From NCBI GenBank assembly GCA_023375785.1, contig SZWC01000538.1, forward strand, positions 309,942 to 373,941: a DNA stretch of 64,000 bases, read 5' to 3'. Origin of the DNA: Penium margaritaceum. Its lineage: Eukaryota; Streptophyta; Zygnematophyceae; Desmidiales; Peniaceae. Shown piece after piece: positions 60,157-64,000 of this stretch. The notes beneath the pieces are model-generated. The model was not told where the DNA came from. It worked only from the letters and a program-made list of their open reading frames with translations, and made no database searches. Each line of letters opens with the position of its first letter. The stretch's first letter is position 1. The translations under genes were made by a program, and so were the position numbers.

Positions 60157-60799
60157 TGGTGTGATTTGTGACGTTTCTGTCGACCTGTACAGTTTCCTGT
60201 GACCACTCGGCCGTGTCCATACTCGTGCAGATCCCTGATGTGGATCCAGGCGGTACCGGTGCGTCATCTGGTGGCAGACTACCAGCTTGGAGCTGACCGA
60301 CGACCGTTCTAGAGCTCTGGACGCTACCCGAGACTTCCTACACTTTTTCTGCAGCACGCAGGACTTTATCGGTCGACTGGCCATGGGCCCGATTTGCATG
60401 TTTTGCATTGTGTATCCACCGTTCGTTGCCTGATGCATGCTTGTGACCAGTCGTAGCACTCGGCTTGTGATTTTGCACGTCTAGGTTCAGACGGCATAGC
60501 GTTGTGACATGTGTGCGCAGAGTTACGGCCAAAAAAGTGGTTTTGGGCCGGTTTTAGGACAGATCTTGCACTGTCGCGTGCGACATCCGCCGTGCGCCGT
60601 GGCAGGTACTTATGCCATGGACCTGTCATTTGTCATTTCTCTCTGCATATGCTATTGAAGCATTCTGACACTTTGTCTTGTGTTTGCTAGCCAAACTCTT
60701 GCCGTTGTGTGCACGACCAGTGATTGTCGTCACCGTCTGACCAGGCACTTACGCCTAGTCAGCGGCGGTGTTGCTAGGAAGCTTCTTTGCATCTCCTCA
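60157..60799 (+). repeat. 5' LTR of copia element J
   Basis: 643 bp, starts TGGTGTGATTTGTGACG and ends CATCTCCTCA, collinear with the LTRs of A and H. Confidence 0.92.
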
Positions 60800-60811
60800 T
60801 GGTATCAGAGC
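60800..60811 (+). other. Primer-binding site of element J
   Basis: TGGTATCAGAGC, a perfect initiator-Met tRNA complement, immediately after the LTR. Confidence 0.92.
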
Positions 60812-61622
60812 AGTGAGACAGTTCTCACTGAGCTGCGAAGCAGAGACGCAGCAGAGCAGTAGCAGTGAGAGTCACCGCTGATCTACCAGGGCCTATCGAA
60901 GACAGCCGGTCGCCGTCGACGCAGCCCACACTCGTCACGTGAGACCGTAGCAGCGGCGTTGCCACCGTGCCTGCAGTAGCTACACTAGCGCGTGGCAGCT
61001 GCAGTGAGTGCAGCCGCCGTCCGCAGCCACAACAGCGGCCGCAGTAGCAGTAGTGAGCAACGGTAGCGACGGTGGCAGCAGAGTAGTAGTAGCAACAGTA
61101 GCGTAGTAGCAGCAGGGGTAGCTACGGCGATAGCATCAGGGCAGCAGCAACTACAGCAGCAACAACGCACAAGCAACAGTAGCAGCGGCAGAGCGCGGCG
61201 GCGGCAGCGAGCAGCAGCCTCAGCGCGTAGCAGTAGCAACGGCACTTCGCAGCCGCTGCTGTACACGCAGCCACACAGCTGCTATTGCAGCTGATAGCAG
61301 AGCTGCAGCAGCTGCTGAGCGGAAGTTGTTGCGCAGCCTCCGCGCAGCTTCCGTGCAGCCACCGTGGAGCAACTGCACGCTCGCGTAGAACCGCGAGAGA
61401 AGAAAAAACAAAAAAAGGGGGAGTCGAGCCGATATCAGTTTTTTTCCTGCTGACATCGTTAGGTTGTGCTGACGTCAGCAACCACCTGCTGACGTCAGCA
61501 CCATACTTAGCCAAATTTTTGGCCGGATAATCGAAAATTGCTTGCGTCTCAACTCCTTGAAAAACGCTGATGCTTTCGAAATCCGGCAAACTTGTCCTGT
61601 CAACCCATATTGAGAGGCGACA
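60812..61622 (+). repeat. GCA/GTAG-rich leader of element J
   Basis: Triplet-rich sequence between the primer site and gag (densest at 60940-61300), like 45500-46320 in H. It includes a CTGACGTCAGCA block repeated in tandem near 61470-61500, also present in H near 46140-46205 as related CTGA..TCAGCA units. Confidence 0.7.
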
Positions 61623-64000
61623 TGGACTCGTCGGACAACAAGGAGAAGGCGACAGGTGATCCCTCCTCCTCCTCTTCTGGGGTCCTGAGCCCACGCTCGC
61701 AGGCCATTGAGGACCTGCGGAGCCAGCAGGTTGAGATGCGTCGCCTACAGCAGGAGCAGACTGATGCCATCCGTACGATGACTGAGCTTCTGCGTGGCCA
61801 GTCCACAGTCCCACGGCAGGTTTCTGAGGGAGCTGTTGGCATCGCGATCTCTACATAGTAGTCGGCTCAGGCACCCGTTACAGAAGCTCGACCTGACCCA
61901 CCACCTCCTAACCTCCTGGATGATGAGCCATTCATGCCAGGCATGCCAGATGACTCTCCGGATCATAAGATTGGAGTTCTTCAGAAGTGCCTCCGTCACC
62001 TGCAAACGGGCACCAGATCTCCTCGGATCCCTACGGTGCAATCGTCACGCGAATATCCTGGTGACTATCCCCTTCCATGAGTTTTCCCCGTCTCTCGTCC
62101 TCCTCGGCCTGCGGTTACTCTCTCCACGGAGTGGCAACCCAAGGACTCTGAGACACCACCTCCACGGTACATCACTGAGGACGGCTTCGACTGCTGGGAG
62201 ATCCTTTTTCAGGTCTAGGCTACTTCAGAGGGCGTGTGGCCCTACTACCACAGCCCCAATCAGCCTACAGACCCAGCACAGGTGCTGACAGCAGCCAGGG
62301 CGATGCGCGGACTCCTCTACGCCATGCCACGCGAGATTGTCTTCGACTTCCGCCCCTTCCTTGGAGAGCCCGGCACACGCACGGGTGCCAAACCATGCGG
62401 GGGTTGGGATCTGGCTTTATCCCTGCTGGCTGCATAGATGCACGCCACGCGTGCAGCACACATTCGCGCCTTTCACTCTCTCCATCAGGGCCTGCAGAGC
62501 TTACAGCTGATTACTGTCGACGTGCCATGTGCATCTACACGCACCTTGGGACCTCCTGGGGCACACAGCTGTGGGCGCTCCGTACGATGATGTTAAGAGT
62601 TCGCCTTGAGTATACTGACATCTTCACACGGTACAGCGACGCTGTCCTCGAGCCCTTTTCAGCCACTCTGCAGCTTCTCCCGTGGGCGCATCAGCTCTTC
62701 CTCCAAGTGACTTCAGCCAGCGAGGCAGCCGTGGCCCATCAAGAGACTTCCTTTGCTGCAGCAGTCGTTGCATCACCACCATCATCACTCATGCAGTCTC
62801 CTTCTTCATCCTCCATCACGTCCTCGTCTTCCTCCTCCTCTTTGGCCCCGCCCACACCCACTCAGACACAGGGTGTTGCAGCAGCAGCTCGGGGGAAGAA
62901 GAAGAAGGGGAAGCAGGGACCAGGAAAGTAGCAGTCGCCCTCCAGTGGTAGTAGTGGATGTTCCGTTCACTACTATAACTGTGGAGGTGCCCATCGCTAC
63001 ACCGACAGCCAGCAGCCGCTCGACTGGGCGCGAATTACTCGTGGGCTCCAGGCTGCACACGCCCTCCGCTCTACGCCCAGCACGTCATCCTCAACACGCG
63101 TGGCGGCCACAACTGCAGCTGTTCCTACTTCTCCACCGGCGATTAGCAACGATCCGGACCCATGGGACCCCACCATCGCCGAGCTCCGACACCTTCTGGC
63201 GCTCCGCTTTTGAGGAGGTGCGAATGTGTTGTCACATCCGAGTGATTCACAGACTGTCGATCCGTCTGTTCTTGTGGCTCTGGATGACTCGTGTGGGGGG
63301 GCACAGTCGGCATGTGATGATGATGGACCTGACTGTACAGATTGGATTCGTGAGTCTCACCTTTGTGCACTTCGTCGTTTCTCCCCATCTGCTGCCCAGC
63401 GTCCGTCTGAGGCCGAGTGTTCCATTGCCTGTTGTACAGTGATGTCCTCCAGTCGTGATGTAGGTGGTAGTCGGATCATCGATTCAGGTACCACTCATCA
63501 CATGACGTGTCGTCATAGTGACTTCGTTCTTCTCGGCCCTGTTGCGTCTGTTTGTTCCGTCCACACAGGCTCTGGTCAGTCCTTGCCAGTCCAGGGTGTT
63601 GGGGTTGTGCGTTTCGATGGTCCATCCGGGCCCTTGTATCTCTTAAAGGTGCTGTTTGTGCCTGACCTTGAGCTCTGTTTGCCTTCTGTACGTGCCTGTA
63701 CACTGATGGGACTCTCTGTGGAGCACACTCCCTAGTCTGCGACTGTGACTGCCATTGACACTCGCAGCGTGGTTCTGCGTGCCTCTGTTATGGATGACCC
63801 GTACCGTGTCTCCCGGACTTCTGCTCCTTGCTCCCCTTCCCCTTTCGCTCGTGTTTTTGTCACTAGTGTCTTGTCTCCTGAGCACCAGCGATTGCTTCAT
63901 CGCCGTCTATGTCATGTGGACCCCGACACAGAGTCAAAGCTCATTCGGACACAGCCCGCTCTCAGTCTTGATGCGGCTTCTTTCAAGAAGCCGCCCAAGA
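61623..64000 (+). pseudogene. gag-protease-integrase (start) of copia element J
   Basis: Gag starts MDSSDNKEKATGDPSSSS, with a following coiled region rich in Gln and Arg (QAIEDLRSQQVEMRRLQQEQ). The conserved gag core (YTDIFTRYSDAVLEPFSATL) is near 62610-62670, then a Ser-rich segment near 62790-62850. A zinc knuckle (YNCGGAHRYT) is near 62980-63005, the protease with IIDSGTTHHMTCR is near 63475-63510, and the pre-integrase segment (LHRRLCHV, KLIRTQPAL) is from about 63893. The copy is broken. Confidence 0.88.

Larger units (their letters stand above)
60157..64000 (+). mobile_element. Ty1-copia retrotransposon J (5' part, continues past the window)
   Basis: This is the third copy of the A/H/J family. 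The 5' LTR is at 60157-60799, the primer site TGGTATCAGAGC is perfect at 60800-60811, the triplet-rich leader is 60812-61622 and gag starts at the ATG at 61623. The element reaches the integrase zinc-binding region at the window end. Conservation with A and H is good. It is a fossil with a few breaks in the visible part; its 3' LTR and target duplication lie outside the window. Confidence 0.9.

Noticed and set aside
62753-63442. 229-residue open frame on the plus strand in element J
   Set aside because: It is a shadow of gag and protease in another frame and lacks the conserved knuckle and DSG motifs.

Overview
The window is repeat-dominated eukaryotic nuclear DNA. I recognise no host housekeeping gene, rRNA, tRNA or CRISPR array. 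Almost everything that can be named is a transposable element, mostly decayed, with microsatellites and assembly gaps between. Ty1-copia elements primed by initiator-methionine tRNA, Ty3-gypsy chromoviruses carrying a chromodomain, a TRIM-type miniature LTR element and a hAT transposon together suggest a large streptophyte genome (land plant or charophyte alga). That placement is an inference; no host gene is present to confirm it.

Layout. 1-1150: TATATC-type satellite with a 280-bp tandem duplication around a single N. 2929-3332: a miniature LTR element. 4130-10960: an old copia fragment interrupted by a full-length minus-strand copia element (A, 4902-10821, flanked by CAGGG). 11577-15119: a hAT transposon with terminal inverted repeats, GGATCC-rich subterminal arrays and a perfect 8-bp target duplication. 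15128-20204: simple repeats, an old copia fragment and unassigned DNA. 20205-24120: a decayed copia element of a second lineage (C). 24600-25690: a Mutator-like transposase remnant. 25690-27300: chromovirus remnant (D). 27600-30900: decayed copia element (K). 31215-32160: microsatellites and a minisatellite around a gap. 32230-33532: a candidate non-autonomous DNA transposon. 33725-43079: two minus-strand chromovirus bodies (E and F) sharing the LTR between them. 43080-44580: a second copy of the C-type 5' region (G). 44590-53572: a plus-strand chromovirus (I) split by a complete copia element (H, 44851-52486, flanked by CCATG). 54162 to about 60042-60127: an LTR-type element (L) with a zinc-knuckle gag-like region and a large unfamiliar protein region but no recognisable pol. 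60157-64000: the 5' part of a third copy of the A/H copia family (J), running off the window.

The parts interact as layers of insertion: A landed in an older copia relic, H landed in the integrase region of chromovirus I, and E and F are joined through a shared LTR. A, H and J are one copia family, with LTRs of about 620-650 bp and a leader of GCA/GCT repeats in H and J. E, F and I are one chromovirus family. The candidates most worth attention are element L, the miniature LTR element, the well-bounded hAT element, and the unnamed 1.3-kb element with ACTGCGGTA arrays.
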